The notes: generated by a model not told the origin, from the letters alone. Positions 29,116 through 38,744 are shown, counted from the stretch's first letter. The stretch is DNA of 64,000 bases from Variovorax paradoxus (GCF_030811855.1 NZ_JAUSRN010000002.1:124001-188000), one strand, 5' to 3'. A program made the numbers and translations.

Positions 29116-30141
29116 TCATGCGCGATTGTAATCCAGCCCCCAGGCCTGTAACGCATTGACGAGATCGGCCGGCGGAGGAGAGCGAAATTCCATCGCCGCC
29201 TGCGTGACGGGATGCACGAACGCAAGCCTGAAAGCATGCAGGGCCTGCCGCTCCAGACCCGCAGCCGGCGCGCCTCCGTAGAGGGCGTCGCCAACCAGCG
29301 GATGCCCGATCGACGCCATGTGCACACGGATCTGGTGGGTTCGACCCGTTTCGAGGGTGCACCGCACGGCGCAGCCCTCTGCAATGCTGTCCAGACGCTC
29401 GATGAGCGTGCGTGCCGTCTTGCCTGCGTGCCGCTCCAGATCGACGACGGCCATGCGCAAACGGTTGCGCGGATCACGGCCGATAGGGGCGTCCACTTGG
29501 CGGGCCGCGGCCCCTGTCCAGGGTTTGTGGCCGATGGCAAGGTACTGCCGCTTCACTTCGCGCGCCGCAATCAGCGCCACCATGGCATCCATGGCAGCCC
29601 GGGTCCGCGCCACGACCATCAGCCCGCTGGTGTCGCGGTCCAACCGGTGCACGATACCCGCGCGCGGCAGCAGCGAAGCCTTGGGGTCGAGCGCCAGCAG
29701 GCCGTTCAGCAGCGTGCCGCTCCAATGGCCCGGCGCCGGATGCACCACCAGGCCGGCGGGCTTGTCGACGATGCGCAGGTGCTCGTCCTCGTGCACCGTG
29801 ACGATGTCCATCGCCTCGGGCCGGAACGCCTGGCTCTGGGGGGTGGGCCGCAGTTCAATGCGCCCGGCCTGGCCGGCACGCACCGTGGCGGAAGCCTTCA
29901 GCACCGTGCGGCCTTGGAGCTCCACGGCACCGGCATCGATCAGCTGTTGCAGATAGTTGCGAGAAAATTCGGGCACCAGCGCGGCCAGCGCGCGGTCCAG
30001 CCGCAGGCCGTGTTCGGCCTCCCCTATGGCGAAGGGCCGCAATTCGCTGGGCTCGACCGGATCCGCGCCCTCATCGACCTCGGCCGTGTCAGGGGCAATG
30101 TCCAGGGGGTCGGTCGATATAATTGAGGGCAACTGTTTCAC
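29116..30141 (-). CDS. rluD: 23S rRNA pseudouridine(1911/1915/1917) synthase RluD
   Basis: A 341-residue RluA-family pseudouridine synthase with an N-terminal S4 domain (about 44-98) and a catalytic domain with HRLDRDTSG, Asp168 being the catalytic residue. RPTHQIRVH-type motif III is present as TGRTHQIRVHMASIGHPL. It modifies helix 69 of 23S rRNA. The first about 35 residues are acidic and poorly conserved. The GTG at 30141 is the longest start, but it lies over a bamD promoter-like box, so a shorter start is possible. It diverges from bamD as in many proteobacteria. Confidence 0.92.
   Translation of the reverse strand: MKQLPSIISTDPLDIAPDTAEVDEGADPVEPSELRPFAIGEAEHGLRLDRALAALVPEFSRNYLQQLIDAGAVELQGRTVLKASATVRAGQAGRIELRPTPQSQAFRPEAMDIVTVHEDEHLRIVDKPAGLVVHPAPGHWSGTLLNGLLALDPKASLLPRAGIVHRLDRDTSGLMVVARTRAAMDAMVALIAAREVKRQYLAIGHKPWTGAAARQVDAPIGRDPRNRLRMAVVDLERHAGKTARTLIERLDSIAEGCAVRCTLETGRTHQIRVHMASIGHPLVGDALYGGAPAAGLERQALHAFRLAFVHPVTQAAMEFRSPPPADLVNALQAWGLDYNRA
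30118..30123 (+). promoter_or_regulatory. Perfect -10 box (TATAAT) for bamD
   Basis: TATAAT lies 33 bp before the bamD ATG, placing transcription start near 30130. No good -35 is seen at 16-18 bp spacing. The box falls inside the first codons of rluD if rluD starts at 30141. Confidence 0.45.
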
Positions 30142-30155
30142 GAAAGCCGTATGTG

Positions 30156-30962
30156 ATGTTTCGCGCCAAATTATCGGTCCCCTCCTGGATCGCGCTCAGC
30201 GCGGCAGCGCTGCTTGCAGCCGGCTGCTCCTCCACCAGCGTCGACAAGACCGCAAACTGGAGCCCCAACCGCATCTATGCGGAAGCCAAGGACGAAGCCG
30301 GTTCCGGCGCCTACGACAAGGCCGTGCCGCTCTATGAGAAGCTCGAAGGGCGCGCCGCCGGTACGCCGCTCGCGCAGCAGGCCCAGCTCGAAAAGGCCTA
30401 CGCCCAGTACAAGTCGGGCGAAAAGGCCAATGCCATTGCCACCATCGATCGCTTCCTGAAGCTGCACCCGGCCAGTCCGGCGCTCGATTACGCGCTGTAC
30501 CTGAAGGGCGTGATCAACTTCAACGACGACCTCGGCATGTTCGCATTCCTGACGCGCCAGGACCTGTCCGAGCGCGACCAGAAGGCCGCCAAGGAATCGT
30601 TCGAGTCGTTCAAGGAACTGGCGACGCGCTTCCCCGACTCGCGCTATACGCCCGATGCGCGCCAGCGCATGAACTACATCGTGAACTCGCTCGCCCAGTA
30701 TGAAGTGCACGTGGCGCGCTACTACTACTCGCGCGGCGCTTACCTCGCTGCCATCAACCGGGCACAGCTTGCGTTGTCCGACTACCGCGAAGTGCCCGCG
30801 CTCGAAGAAGCCCTGTACATCATCGTCCGCTCCTACGATGCGCTCGGCATGAAGGACCTGCGCGACGATGCCCAGCGCGTACTGACCACCAACTACCCGC
30901 AGAGCGAGTACCTGGCGCGCGGCTTCAAGGGCAAGGACGATCCGTGGTGGAAGGTCTGGTAA
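30156..30962 (+). CDS. bamD: Outer membrane protein assembly factor BamD
   Basis: A 268-residue lipoprotein of the BAM complex. The signal ends with lipobox LAAGC (Cys24). Five TPR-like repeats follow, with ARYYYSRGAYLAAINRAQ and PRYPQSEY-like NYPQSEYL typical of BamD/ComL. It recognises beta-signals of barrel precursors and couples BamA to the other lipoproteins. The ATG at 30156 is selected for the proper signal peptide; an in-frame TTG at 30123 is part of the promoter box. A UUCG terminator follows. Confidence 0.95.
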   Translation: MFRAKLSVPSWIALSAAALLAAGCSSTSVDKTANWSPNRIYAEAKDEAGSGAYDKAVPLYEKLEGRAAGTPLAQQAQLEKAYAQYKSGEKANAIATIDRFLKLHPASPALDYALYLKGVINFNDDLGMFAFLTRQDLSERDQKAAKESFESFKELATRFPDSRYTPDARQRMNYIVNSLAQYEVHVARYYYSRGAYLAAINRAQLALSDYREVPALEEALYIIVRSYDALGMKDLRDDAQRVLTTNYPQSEYLARGFKGKDDPWWKVW

Positions 30963-30976
30963 TCCGGTAAAAAGAC

Positions 30977-30996
30977 AAAGCCCTTCGGGGCTTTTT
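30977..30996 (+). terminator. Intrinsic terminator after bamD
   Basis: AAAGCCC-TTCG-GGGCTTT hairpin (7 bp, UUCG tetraloop) followed by further T, 15 bp after the bamD stop. Confidence 0.85.
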
Positions 30997-31043
30997 CTTC
31001 GTCCCGATCGGTCAGGCGCGACTGCGACGACCCGTGGTCTTCT

Positions 31044-33101
31044 TCAGGCCGACAGAGAATTCTTCAGTTCGGCAATGGCCGCCTCGAAATCCGCTTCGCT
31101 CTCCAGCCGCCGCATCGGCGGCAGTGCGGCCAGCAGCCGCCGGCCATAGCCCATGGCAACCAGTCGGGTGTCGCAGATCGCAAGCACCCCGGAGTCGGTT
31201 TCGCGGCGGATCAAGCGCCCTGCCCCCTGCTTGAGCGCTACTGCCGCCTCGGGCAGCGAATAGTCGCTGAACGAACTGCGCCCTTGTGCCTCCAGCCGCT
31301 GCGAGCGTGCCTCGACGAGCGGATCGTTGGGTGGTGGAAACGGCAGCTTGTCGATCACCACCAATTGCAGTGCATCGCCCGGTGCATCGAAGCCTTCCCA
31401 GAACGACGCGGAGGCCACCAGAACGCAGCCGGTGCGGCCGCCTTCCGCGCCTTCGCGAAAGCGGTCCATGAGCACGCGCTTGGGCAGTTCGCCCTGAACC
31501 AGCACCTCGGGCCGCACGTCGGCTTCGAGCCGCTCGAACTGCTGCTTCATCTCGTCGCCGATAGTACGCAAGGCACGCAGCGTGGTCGTCAGCACCAGCG
31601 TGCGCCCGCCAAGCTCGGCAGCGCCGCGCGCGGCCAACTGGGCCACGCGCACGCTGTGCGCGGCATCGTTGGGCTTGGGAAAAACACGCGGCACATAGAG
31701 CCCGGCCTGCGCTGCATAGTCGAAGGGGCTTTGCACCCGCAGCACCTCGGCATCGCGCAGGCCGCACGGTTCGGTGAACCAGCGCAGCGTAGGTTCGTCG
31801 CCCAACGTGGCGGAGGTGAAGACCCAGGCGCGGCCGCTATCTTCCGGCCCCGCACGGCTGTCTTCCTCTTCACCGTAAGCATTCCGGTTGTCCTGATCGA
31901 TCTTGAGCACGCGCGTGCGCATGGCTTCGGCGATGTCGAGTGGCGATTCGACCAGGCGCAGTTGCGTCCCCACATCGACCCAGCGCACAGACTCCACCTC
32001 GCAGGGCAGCGCGAAACGCGCCGCACGCGTGGCGAGCTGCTGCGCCCTCTCGTGCAGGCGCACGAAATCCGGCGAAATTTCGCTGACGGTATCGAGCCCT
32101 TCCGCCGCCTGTTCGAACGCGTGCTGCAGGGCATCGAGCGAACCCTGCCAGAGGGTCGGGTCGATGCCTTCGGGCGCCGGGCCCACCCAGCGCAGCTTGG
32201 TCCCGGGCCACTGCTTGCCGACCGCAAGGCGCAGCTCGCGTGCAGCACGCTCGACGCCCGCCACCAGTTGCTGCCAATCGACCAGCCCGCGCGCATGCTG
32301 CAGGCCCGCGCCGAGCAGATCGCGCGCAAAGTCGAGCGCCTGTCCGCTGCCGAGTTGCGCCCCAAGAAACTGCACGCCGGTTTCGTTGAGCTGATGGGCC
32401 TCGTCGAACACGACCACGCTCACCGTGGGCAGCAGCTCCGCCATGCCGGTTTCGCGCACCGCAAGATCGGCAAAGAAAAGGTGGTGATTGATGACCACCA
32501 CGTCGGCCGCCAGCGCCTCGCGCCGCGCCAGGTTGACGTGGCAGGGCTTGAACTGCGGGCATTGCGCGCCCAAGCAGTTCTCGCGCGTCGAAGTGATGAG
32601 GGGAATGAGCGGCGAGCGCTCGTCCAGCCCTGGCAGCTCGGCCAGGTCGCCGGTCCGGGTGGCCTTGGACCATTGCTCGATCTTGGCGAGCGTTCGCAGG
32701 CTGCCCCGCTCCGGGAGCGAGGCGTCGTGGCGCGCCAGGTCGAGCCGGTGCAGGCACAGATAGCTCGCACGGCCCTTGAGCAGCGCCGTTCTCACCGGCA
32801 GTTCGAGCGCCTCGACCAGGCGCGGCAGGTCGCGGCCGAACAATTGGTCCTGCAGCGTCTTGGTGGCCGTGGACAACAGCACACGCTCGCCGCTCAGCAA
32901 GGCCGGCACGAGGTATGAAAAGGTCTTGCCCACGCCGGTGCCGGCCTCGACCACCAGCACGCCGCCCTCTTCGATGGTGCGCGCAACGGCCAGCGCCATC
33001 TCGGTTTGTCCCGCGCGCTCGCGGAACTGCTCGGCCGCGCGGGACAGGACGCCTCCCTGCGCGAAGGCGTCGCGCACCTTGTCCTCGAGTGTTTCGGTCA
33101 C
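31044..33101 (-). CDS. ATP-dependent DNA helicase, DinG/YoaA type
   Basis: A 685-residue superfamily 2, XPD-like iron-sulfur helicase. Walker A is EAGTGVGKT (52-60), DEAH is in VFDEAHQLNETG, and the four-cysteine Fe-S region includes ENCLGAQCPQFKPC after an upstream Cys. C-terminal motifs include SFWEGFDAPGD and GAGRLIRRETDSG, as in YoaA. It unwinds 5'-3', probably R-loops or damaged forks. The GTG at 33101 overlaps the DUF465 stop as GTGA, which fixes the start; a longer frame would run through that gene. Confidence 0.9.
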   Translation of the reverse strand: MTETLEDKVRDAFAQGGVLSRAAEQFRERAGQTEMALAVARTIEEGGVLVVEAGTGVGKTFSYLVPALLSGERVLLSTATKTLQDQLFGRDLPRLVEALELPVRTALLKGRASYLCLHRLDLARHDASLPERGSLRTLAKIEQWSKATRTGDLAELPGLDERSPLIPLITSTRENCLGAQCPQFKPCHVNLARREALAADVVVINHHLFFADLAVRETGMAELLPTVSVVVFDEAHQLNETGVQFLGAQLGSGQALDFARDLLGAGLQHARGLVDWQQLVAGVERAARELRLAVGKQWPGTKLRWVGPAPEGIDPTLWQGSLDALQHAFEQAAEGLDTVSEISPDFVRLHERAQQLATRAARFALPCEVESVRWVDVGTQLRLVESPLDIAEAMRTRVLKIDQDNRNAYGEEEDSRAGPEDSGRAWVFTSATLGDEPTLRWFTEPCGLRDAEVLRVQSPFDYAAQAGLYVPRVFPKPNDAAHSVRVAQLAARGAAELGGRTLVLTTTLRALRTIGDEMKQQFERLEADVRPEVLVQGELPKRVLMDRFREGAEGGRTGCVLVASASFWEGFDAPGDALQLVVIDKLPFPPPNDPLVEARSQRLEAQGRSSFSDYSLPEAAVALKQGAGRLIRRETDSGVLAICDTRLVAMGYGRRLLAALPPMRRLESEADFEAAIAELKNSLSA

Positions 33102-33301
33102 GCGGGTTCTCTTGGATCGAGCACGTTTTCGAGCCGCGCGATCTGGTCGCGCAGCGCAAGGCGGCGTTTTTTCAGGCGGCGCAGCAGCAGTTCGTCTTGC
33201 GGCGAAGCCTCGGCCAGCCGGTCGATGGTGGCGTCGAGGTCGGCATGCTCCATGCGCAGCTCGATCAATTGGCGGGAAAGGGAATGAAGATTGGAGTCCA
33301 A
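33098..33301 (-). CDS. DUF465 (YdcH-like) small coiled-coil protein
   Basis: A 67-residue, charged, wholly helical protein: LHSLSRQLIELRMEHADLDATIDRL, a short turn, then DELLLRRLKKRRLALRDQIARLE, the two-helix DUF465 pattern. The only start giving the full first helix is TTG at 33301, with no strong ribosome binding site. The stop overlaps the helicase start by 4 bp, so the two are coupled. The family has no firm function. Coupling to a helicase is suggestive but may simply be a compact operon. Confidence 0.8.
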   Translation of the reverse strand: MDSNLHSLSRQLIELRMEHADLDATIDRLAEASPQDELLLRRLKKRRLALRDQIARLENVLDPREPA

Positions 33302-33407
33302 CGTTGGCGATGCGACCTATTCCGCCGCAGCTCGTGTTCACTCGATAATACGTCCTGGTTCGACCTCCCGAGAAGATAGAAAGCGCGCCGCTGGCGCATT
33401 TGCGCTC

Positions 33408-34178
33408 ATGACCCAAGGCTTTCGACTTGCCGCCGCCACCGGGCTCCACAAGGGCGACCGGGCCTATCAGCAGGACCAGGTGCTGATGATGAGCCATCCG
33501 CGCGTGCCCGGCTGCATGCTCTGCGTCATTGCCGACGGCATGGGCGGCCGCAGCGGCGGGCGCAAGGCCTCCGACCAGGTGCTGATGACGGCGCGCCAGC
33601 TGTTCTCTCGCTACAGTCCGGAGCGCGACAGTTCAACGGCGGTGCTGCGGCAACTGCTGGAAGATGCGCACACGGTCATCAAGCTCACGGCCCTGTCGAG
33701 CGAGCAAGAGCCGCACAGCACGCTGGCGGCCTTCCTCATGAATCCCAAGGGCGACTGCGCGTGGATTCACGCCGGCGACTCCCGCATCTATCACTTCCAG
33801 GACGGCCAGCTCGTCACGCGCACCCGCGACCACTCCTATGTGCAGGTGCTGATCGACCGCGGCGAAATCAGCGAAGCCGAGGCCAACGTCCACCCCAAGG
33901 GCAACATCCTGCTCGGCTGCCTCGGCATGACCTCGATGCCGCCTCCTATCGAGCCCCACTACATTCCGATGATGCAGCCCGGCGACCTCCTGATGGCATG
34001 CAGCGACGGGCTATGGCACTACTTCAGCCCCGAGGAGCTGGCGAGTGTTCTCTACGCAGAACCGCCGCGCGAAGCAGTCGAAATCCTGGTGGGAGAAGCG
34101 CGCCGCCGCGCTCGCGGCTCGGGCGACAACATCTCCATTGCGGTGGTGAAGCTCGAGGCCCTGCCGGCGGAAGCCTGA
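33408..34178 (+). CDS. PP2C family protein serine/threonine phosphatase
   Basis: A 256-residue metal-dependent phosphatase. PP2C motifs are intact: GDRAYQQDQ (metal-binding Asp region), VIADGMGGRSGG, HAGDSRIY, ACSDGLWHYF and GSGDNISIAVV. No membrane segment or sensor domain is attached, so it is a free cytosolic enzyme. Such PP2C proteins usually oppose Hanks-type kinases or act in type VI secretion and stress signalling; no kinase gene is in the window, so its partner lies elsewhere. It diverges from the DUF465-helicase pair. Confidence 0.9.
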   Translation: MTQGFRLAAATGLHKGDRAYQQDQVLMMSHPRVPGCMLCVIADGMGGRSGGRKASDQVLMTARQLFSRYSPERDSSTAVLRQLLEDAHTVIKLTALSSEQEPHSTLAAFLMNPKGDCAWIHAGDSRIYHFQDGQLVTRTRDHSYVQVLIDRGEISEAEANVHPKGNILLGCLGMTSMPPPIEPHYIPMMQPGDLLMACSDGLWHYFSPEELASVLYAEPPREAVEILVGEARRRARGSGDNISIAVVKLEALPAEA

Positions 34179-34218
34179 ACGTCGCCTCTCACCTTTAGAG
34201 CGAAAGGCTCAGCGCGTT

Positions 34219-34884
34219 TCAGCGCGCGGGTGCGGACGCCGGCGATGCCGGAGGCAAGGGTGCGCCGCGCGGCTTGGTGCGTTCGGCGTTCTGGCGTTCG
34301 CGGCTGGCGCGGTGCTCGGCCGCCTTCTTCTGTTTGCTCTCGAAGCGTTCGGCGGCCGCGGGCGCTTCGGAGCGCTTCTGGGCCGCCTTGGCCTGGTTGT
34401 CAACGTGCGCTTTCTGTTTTTCTTCCAGCTCGCGCCGGCGCGCGTCCGCTTCGGCCGCCGTGGCGGCACGGCTCGCTGCATGGTCGGCCGCACGCTGCTC
34501 ACGATCTTTCTGGGCCTGGCGAGACTCATCCTGCTTCTCGGGCGTGTCTTGCGGACGCCGCGTGGCGGCCTTCTGGTCGAGCTTCTCGAGCTCGGCCGCG
34601 CCGCGCCGTTGGCGCTCGATGTCGTTGATGGCGGTTTCCTGCCGCTTGATGTGATCGGTCTCGGCGCGGCGGCGCCTGCGGCTGTCGCGCAGACAATCCT
34701 CGACCGCGAACTTCTGGTAGCAGGCGGCGCGCTCCTTTTCGAAGCGCGCATCGATGGCTGCGCGTTCGGCCGTGAGCCTGCTGCGCTCGGCCTCGAAATT
34801 GGCATTGCCCGCGGCCGCGGTGGACTGCGCCCACGAAGGCAGGCTGCCCAGTGTCATCAACGCGGCGAGAACGATATGTTTCAT
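34219..34884 (-). CDS. Secreted charged coiled-coil protein, unknown function
   Basis: A 221-residue protein with a Sec signal (MKHIVLAALMTLGSLPSWAQS, cut near 19-20). The mature part is almost all charged helix: Ala, Glu, Arg, Lys and Gln repeats from 30 to 200, then a Pro/Ala tail. Only two cysteines occur (ACYQKFAVEDCL, residues 55 and 64), spaced to form a periplasmic disulfide. It resembles hypothetical 'colicin import membrane protein' or TolA-like annotations, which arise from composition alone. Its ATG overlaps the zapE stop (ATGA), so it is made together with ZapE. I do not assign a function. Confidence 0.75.
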   Translation of the reverse strand: MKHIVLAALMTLGSLPSWAQSTAAAGNANFEAERSRLTAERAAIDARFEKERAACYQKFAVEDCLRDSRRRRRAETDHIKRQETAINDIERQRRGAAELEKLDQKAATRRPQDTPEKQDESRQAQKDREQRAADHAASRAATAAEADARRRELEEKQKAHVDNQAKAAQKRSEAPAAAERFESKQKKAAEHRASRERQNAERTKPRGAPLPPASPASAPAR

Positions 34885-35981
34885 GTCAGTCGAGTGTCGA
34901 CGATGCGGCGTTCCAGGGAAAGAAACTCGCTCGATTGCATTTCTGTGAGCCTGGAAACCGTGCGCGGGAACTCATGCGCAAGCGGCCCCTCGGTGTACAA
35001 CGCCTCCGGCGGTACCTCGGCCGACATGATGAGCTTCACGCGCCGGTCGTACAAGACGTCGACCAGCCAGGTGAAACGGCGTGCTTCCGAGGCCATGCGC
35101 ACCGGCATGTGGGGCACGTCGGACAACAGCACGGTGTGGAACTGGCTGGCGATTTCCAGATAGTCGTTCTGCGAACGCGGTCCGCCGCAGAGCGTCTTGA
35201 AGTCGAACCAGACCACGCCGCCGGCCTTGCGCCGGGCGCGGATTTCGCGCGCCTCGATGTGCAGGATCGGGCTCTCGTCGGCCGTTTCGGCCAGCTTTTC
35301 GAAAGCCTTGCGCATTTCCCTTTCAGCCCCTGCATCGTTGGGCGTGAGGTACATGCGCAACTGCTCGAGCGTGCGGCGGCGATAGTCGGTGCCGTTGTCC
35401 ACGCTGAGCACTTCGAGCTTCTCGTTGAGGAGCGCAATCGCAGGCAGGATGCGGTCGCGGTGCAGCCCGCCGGGATACAGGTCGTCGGGCTTGAAATTGG
35501 ACGTGGTCACAAAGCCCACGCCGTTCTCGAACAGCGCCACCAAGAGCCGATGAAGAATCATCGCGTCCGTGATGTCCGCCACGTGGAACTCGTCGAAGCA
35601 GATCAGCTTGTAGCGCTTGGAAATACGCAATCCAAGCTCGTCGAGCGGATTGACCGTGCCCTGCAGCTCGCGCAGTTCGCGATGCACCTCGCGCATGAAC
35701 TCGTGAAAGTGCAGGCGCGTCTTGCGCCTGAGCGGCACCGCGTTGAAGAACAAGTCCATCAGGAAGCTCTTGCCCCGCCCGACGCCACCATGCATGTAGA
35801 CGCCGCGCGGCAGCTCGGGCCGGTTGATGAACTTCTTCAGCGCGTTGGAGCGCTGGGCCTTGTAGTCGCCCCACTCCCTCGCGCAGCGATCCAGCGCCTC
35901 GACGGCACGCAGCTGCGCGGGATCGCTCTGGAACCCGCGCACAGCGAGTTCCGCCTCATAGGCCTCTTTAACGCTGGTCAA
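34881..35981 (-). CDS. zapE: Cell division protein ZapE (AFG1-like ATPase)
   Basis: A 366-residue AAA-type ATPase. Walker A is GGVGRGKS (65-72), Walker B is LICFDEFHVAD, and arginine-finger and sensor regions follow (VTTSNFKPDDLY). In E. coli ZapE binds FtsZ and the Z-ring under stress; mitochondrial Afg1 homologues have protein quality-control roles. Length is normal. It lies 4 bp after lpd of the 2-oxoglutarate dehydrogenase operon and overlaps the secreted coiled-coil gene. Confidence 0.94.
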   Translation of the reverse strand: MTSVKEAYEAELAVRGFQSDPAQLRAVEALDRCAREWGDYKAQRSNALKKFINRPELPRGVYMHGGVGRGKSFLMDLFFNAVPLRRKTRLHFHEFMREVHRELRELQGTVNPLDELGLRISKRYKLICFDEFHVADITDAMILHRLLVALFENGVGFVTTSNFKPDDLYPGGLHRDRILPAIALLNEKLEVLSVDNGTDYRRRTLEQLRMYLTPNDAGAEREMRKAFEKLAETADESPILHIEAREIRARRKAGGVVWFDFKTLCGGPRSQNDYLEIASQFHTVLLSDVPHMPVRMASEARRFTWLVDVLYDRRVKLIMSAEVPPEALYTEGPLAHEFPRTVSRLTEMQSSEFLSLERRIVDTRLT

Positions 35982-35985
35982 GGGA

Positions 35986-37416
35986 TCAGAAGTTCAGCGT
36001 GCGCTTGTCCACGGCAAGTGCCGCTTCCTTGGTGGCTTCCGACAGCGACGGGTGCGCATGGCAGATGCGCGCGATGTCTTCGGCACTGGCCTTGAACTCC
36101 ATCGCCACCACGGCTTCGGAGATCAGCTCGCTGGCCTGCGGGCCCACGATGTGCACGCCGAGGATTTCGTCCGTTGCAGCATCGGCCAGGAACTTGACCA
36201 TGCCGGTCGTGTCGCCCAGCGCACGTGCGCGGCCGTTCGCAAGGAACGGGAACGTGCCGGCCTTGTAGGCGCGGCCCGCGGCCTTGAGCTGCTGCTCAGT
36301 CTGGCCGACCCACGCGATCTCGGGGCTGGTGTAGATCACCCACGGCACGGTGTTGAAGTTGACGTGGCCGTGCTGGCCCGCAATGCGCTCCGCCACGGCA
36401 ACGCCCTCTTCCTCGGCCTTGTGCGCGAGCATCGGGCCGCGCACCACGTCGCCGATGGCCCACACGTTGGGCAGGCTGGTCTTGCAGTCGTCGTCCACCG
36501 CAATGGCACCGCGCTCGTCGAGCTTGAGGCCCACGGCTTCGACGTTCAGGCCGATGGTGTTGGGCACGCGACCGATCGAGACGATCAGCTTGTCGACCTC
36601 GAGCGTCTGGGCTTCGCCCTTGGCGTTGGTCCACGCCACGCTCACGCCCTTCTTGGACGTCTTGATCTCACCGACCTTGACGCCGAGTTCGATCTTGAGC
36701 TTCTGCTTGTCGAAAGCCTTCTTGGCTTCCTTGGCGATCTGCTCGTCCACCGCGCCCAGGAAGGTCGGCAGTGCTTCGAGCACCGTGACATCGGCGCCGA
36801 GGCGGCGCCACACCGAGCCCATTTCGAGGCCGATGACGCCCGAGCCGATCAGGCCCAGCTTCTTGGGCACCGCGCCGATGCGCAGTGCGCCGTCGTTCGA
36901 CAGGATGTTTTCCTCGTCGAACGGCGTGCCGGGCAATGCGCGGGCATTGGAGCCCGTGGCCAGGATGACGTGCTTGCCGCTGATCGACTCCTCGGCGGCG
37001 CCCGCCACCTTGATCTCATAGCCGGTTGCGTCGGTCTTCACGAACGAACCGCGGCCATGGAAGAAGGTGATCTTGTTCTTCTTGAACAGATACAGGATGC
37101 CGTCGTTGTTCTGCTTCACGACCTGGTCCTTGCGGGCCAGCATCTTGTCGATGTCCAGCCCCAGGCCTTCGACCTTGATGCCGTGGTCCGCAAAGTGGTG
37201 GCCGGCTTGTTCGAAGTGCTCCGACGATTGCAGCAGCGCCTTCGAAGGAATGCAGCCTACGTTGGTGCAGGTGCCTCCCGGTGCCGGGCCGCCCTTGCCG
37301 TTCTTCCACTCGTCGATGCAGGCCACGTTGAAGCCGAGTTGCGCGGCGCGGATCGCGGCCACGTAGCCGCCGGGGCCGCCGCCGATGACGATGACGTCGA
37401 ATTGTTTGTTTGCCAT
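35986..37416 (-). CDS. lpdA: Dihydrolipoyl dehydrogenase of the 2-oxoglutarate dehydrogenase complex
   Basis: A 476-residue FAD enzyme (E3) that reoxidises dihydrolipoamide with NAD+. FAD motif GGGPGG (12-17), redox disulfide Cys50-Cys55 ([13 protein letters not shown]), NAD motif [13 protein letters not shown], and C-terminal HAHPSLSEA with the catalytic His are present. It has no lipoyl domain, unlike the second E3 in this window. It is 13 bp downstream of odhB, making it the E3 of that operon. Confidence 0.95.
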   Translation of the reverse strand: MANKQFDVIVIGGGPGGYVAAIRAAQLGFNVACIDEWKNGKGGPAPGGTCTNVGCIPSKALLQSSEHFEQAGHHFADHGIKVEGLGLDIDKMLARKDQVVKQNNDGILYLFKKNKITFFHGRGSFVKTDATGYEIKVAGAAEESISGKHVILATGSNARALPGTPFDEENILSNDGALRIGAVPKKLGLIGSGVIGLEMGSVWRRLGADVTVLEALPTFLGAVDEQIAKEAKKAFDKQKLKIELGVKVGEIKTSKKGVSVAWTNAKGEAQTLEVDKLIVSIGRVPNTIGLNVEAVGLKLDERGAIAVDDDCKTSLPNVWAIGDVVRGPMLAHKAEEEGVAVAERIAGQHGHVNFNTVPWVIYTSPEIAWVGQTEQQLKAAGRAYKAGTFPFLANGRARALGDTTGMVKFLADAATDEILGVHIVGPQASELISEAVVAMEFKASAEDIARICHAHPSLSEATKEAALAVDKRTLNF

Positions 37417-37429
37417 CTGATCAGTCTCC

Positions 37430-38692
37430 TCAGATGTCGAACAACAGCCGCGACGGGTCTTCCAGCGCTTCCTTCATGGCGACCAGGCCCAGCACGGCTT
37501 CGCGGCCGTCGATGATGCGGTGGTCGTAGCTCATGGCCAGGTAGTTCATCGGGCGGACGACGATCTGGCCGTTTTCCACCACGGCGCGGTCCTTGGTGGC
37601 GTGCACGCCGAGGATCGCGGACTGGGGCGGGTTGATGATCGGAGTCGATAGCATCGAGCCGAAAGTGCCGCCGTTCGAGATGGAGAAGGTGCCGCCGGTC
37701 ATCTCTTCGATGCCGAGCTTGCCGTCCTGGGCCTTCTTGCCGTATTCGGCGATCTTCTTTTCGATGTCTGCAAAGCTCATCTGGTCTGCGTTGCGCAGGA
37801 TGGGCACCACCAGGCCGCGCGGCGAACCGACGGCAATACCGATGTCGAAGTAGCCGTGGTACAGGATGTCGTTGCCGTCAACCGAGGCGTTGATCACCGG
37901 GTACTTCTTGAGCGCATGCACCGCGGCCTTCACGAAGAAGCTCATGAAGCCGAGCTTCACGCCGTGTTCCTTGGTGAAGCTGTCCTGGAAGCGCCTGCGC
38001 AGTTCCATCACGGGTGCCATGTTCACTTCATTGAAGGTGGTGAGGATGGCGTTGGTCGACTGCGACTGGATCAGGCGCTCGGCAATGCGGGCGCGCAGTC
38101 GGCTCATTGGCACACGCTGCTCCGGGCGCTCGCCCAGGTCGGGCGCGCGAGCGGGCGCGGCGACTTGCGGCAGCGCGGGCTTGGCAGCCGGTGCCGGAAT
38201 CGTCGCCGCAGGCTTGGCGCCCGAGGCCACTGCGCCGAGCACGTCGCCCTTGGTCACGCGGCCGTCCTTGCCGGTGCCGGCCACGTCGCTGGTCTTCAAG
38301 TTGTTGTCGGCCAGCAGCTTGGCAGCTGCAGGCATGGCAACGTCGGACTTCGAACCACCGGTGGCAGCGGCGGCTGCAGCTGCTGGCGCTGCTGCGGCGG
38401 GGGCCGCTGCGGCGGCGGGCGCAGCAGCAGGCGCTGCGGCACCGGCCTTGCCTTCGGTGTCGATCTTCGCGATCAGCTGATCAGCCACCACGGTGGCGCC
38501 ATCGGGCTGCACAATTTCGGACAGCACGCCAGCCGAGGGTGCGGGCACTTCCAGCACGACTTTGTCGGTCTCGATCTCGATCAGGATTTCATCGACGGCG
38601 ACAGCTTCGCCGGCCTTCTTCTTCCAGGTGAGCATGGTGGCTTCGGCCACGGATTCGGAAAGCTGGGGGACTTTGACTTCTACGATAGACAT
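37430..38692 (-). CDS. odhB: 2-oxoglutarate dehydrogenase complex E2, dihydrolipoyl succinyltransferase
   Basis: A 420-residue E2. One lipoyl domain (1-76) has lipoylated Lys44 in [10 protein letters not shown]. After an Ala-rich linker (about 78-110) the E3-binding domain starts near 114 ([23 protein letters not shown]), and the catalytic acyltransferase domain ends with His391-Asp395 (DHRIIDG). It transfers the succinyl group to CoA and forms the 24-mer core. It lies between sucA and lpdA. The Ala-rich linker is nearly pure AAP repeats. Confidence 0.96.
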   Translation of the reverse strand: MSIVEVKVPQLSESVAEATMLTWKKKAGEAVAVDEILIEIETDKVVLEVPAPSAGVLSEIVQPDGATVVADQLIAKIDTEGKAGAAAPAAAPAAAAAPAAAAPAAAAAAATGGSKSDVAMPAAAKLLADNNLKTSDVAGTGKDGRVTKGDVLGAVASGAKPAATIPAPAAKPALPQVAAPARAPDLGERPEQRVPMSRLRARIAERLIQSQSTNAILTTFNEVNMAPVMELRRRFQDSFTKEHGVKLGFMSFFVKAAVHALKKYPVINASVDGNDILYHGYFDIGIAVGSPRGLVVPILRNADQMSFADIEKKIAEYGKKAQDGKLGIEEMTGGTFSISNGGTFGSMLSTPIINPPQSAILGVHATKDRAVVENGQIVVRPMNYLAMSYDHRIIDGREAVLGLVAMKEALEDPSRLLFDI

Positions 38693-38744
38693 TTGGAGTG
38701 AGCTCCGCTTTTTTCTTCAGGTGTTCGTGTGAAAAGAAATTGTT

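Noticed and set aside
34185..34215. CCTTT/AAAGG hairpin after the secreted coiled-coil gene
   Set aside because: Only a 5-bp stem and no T-run; not a convincing terminator.
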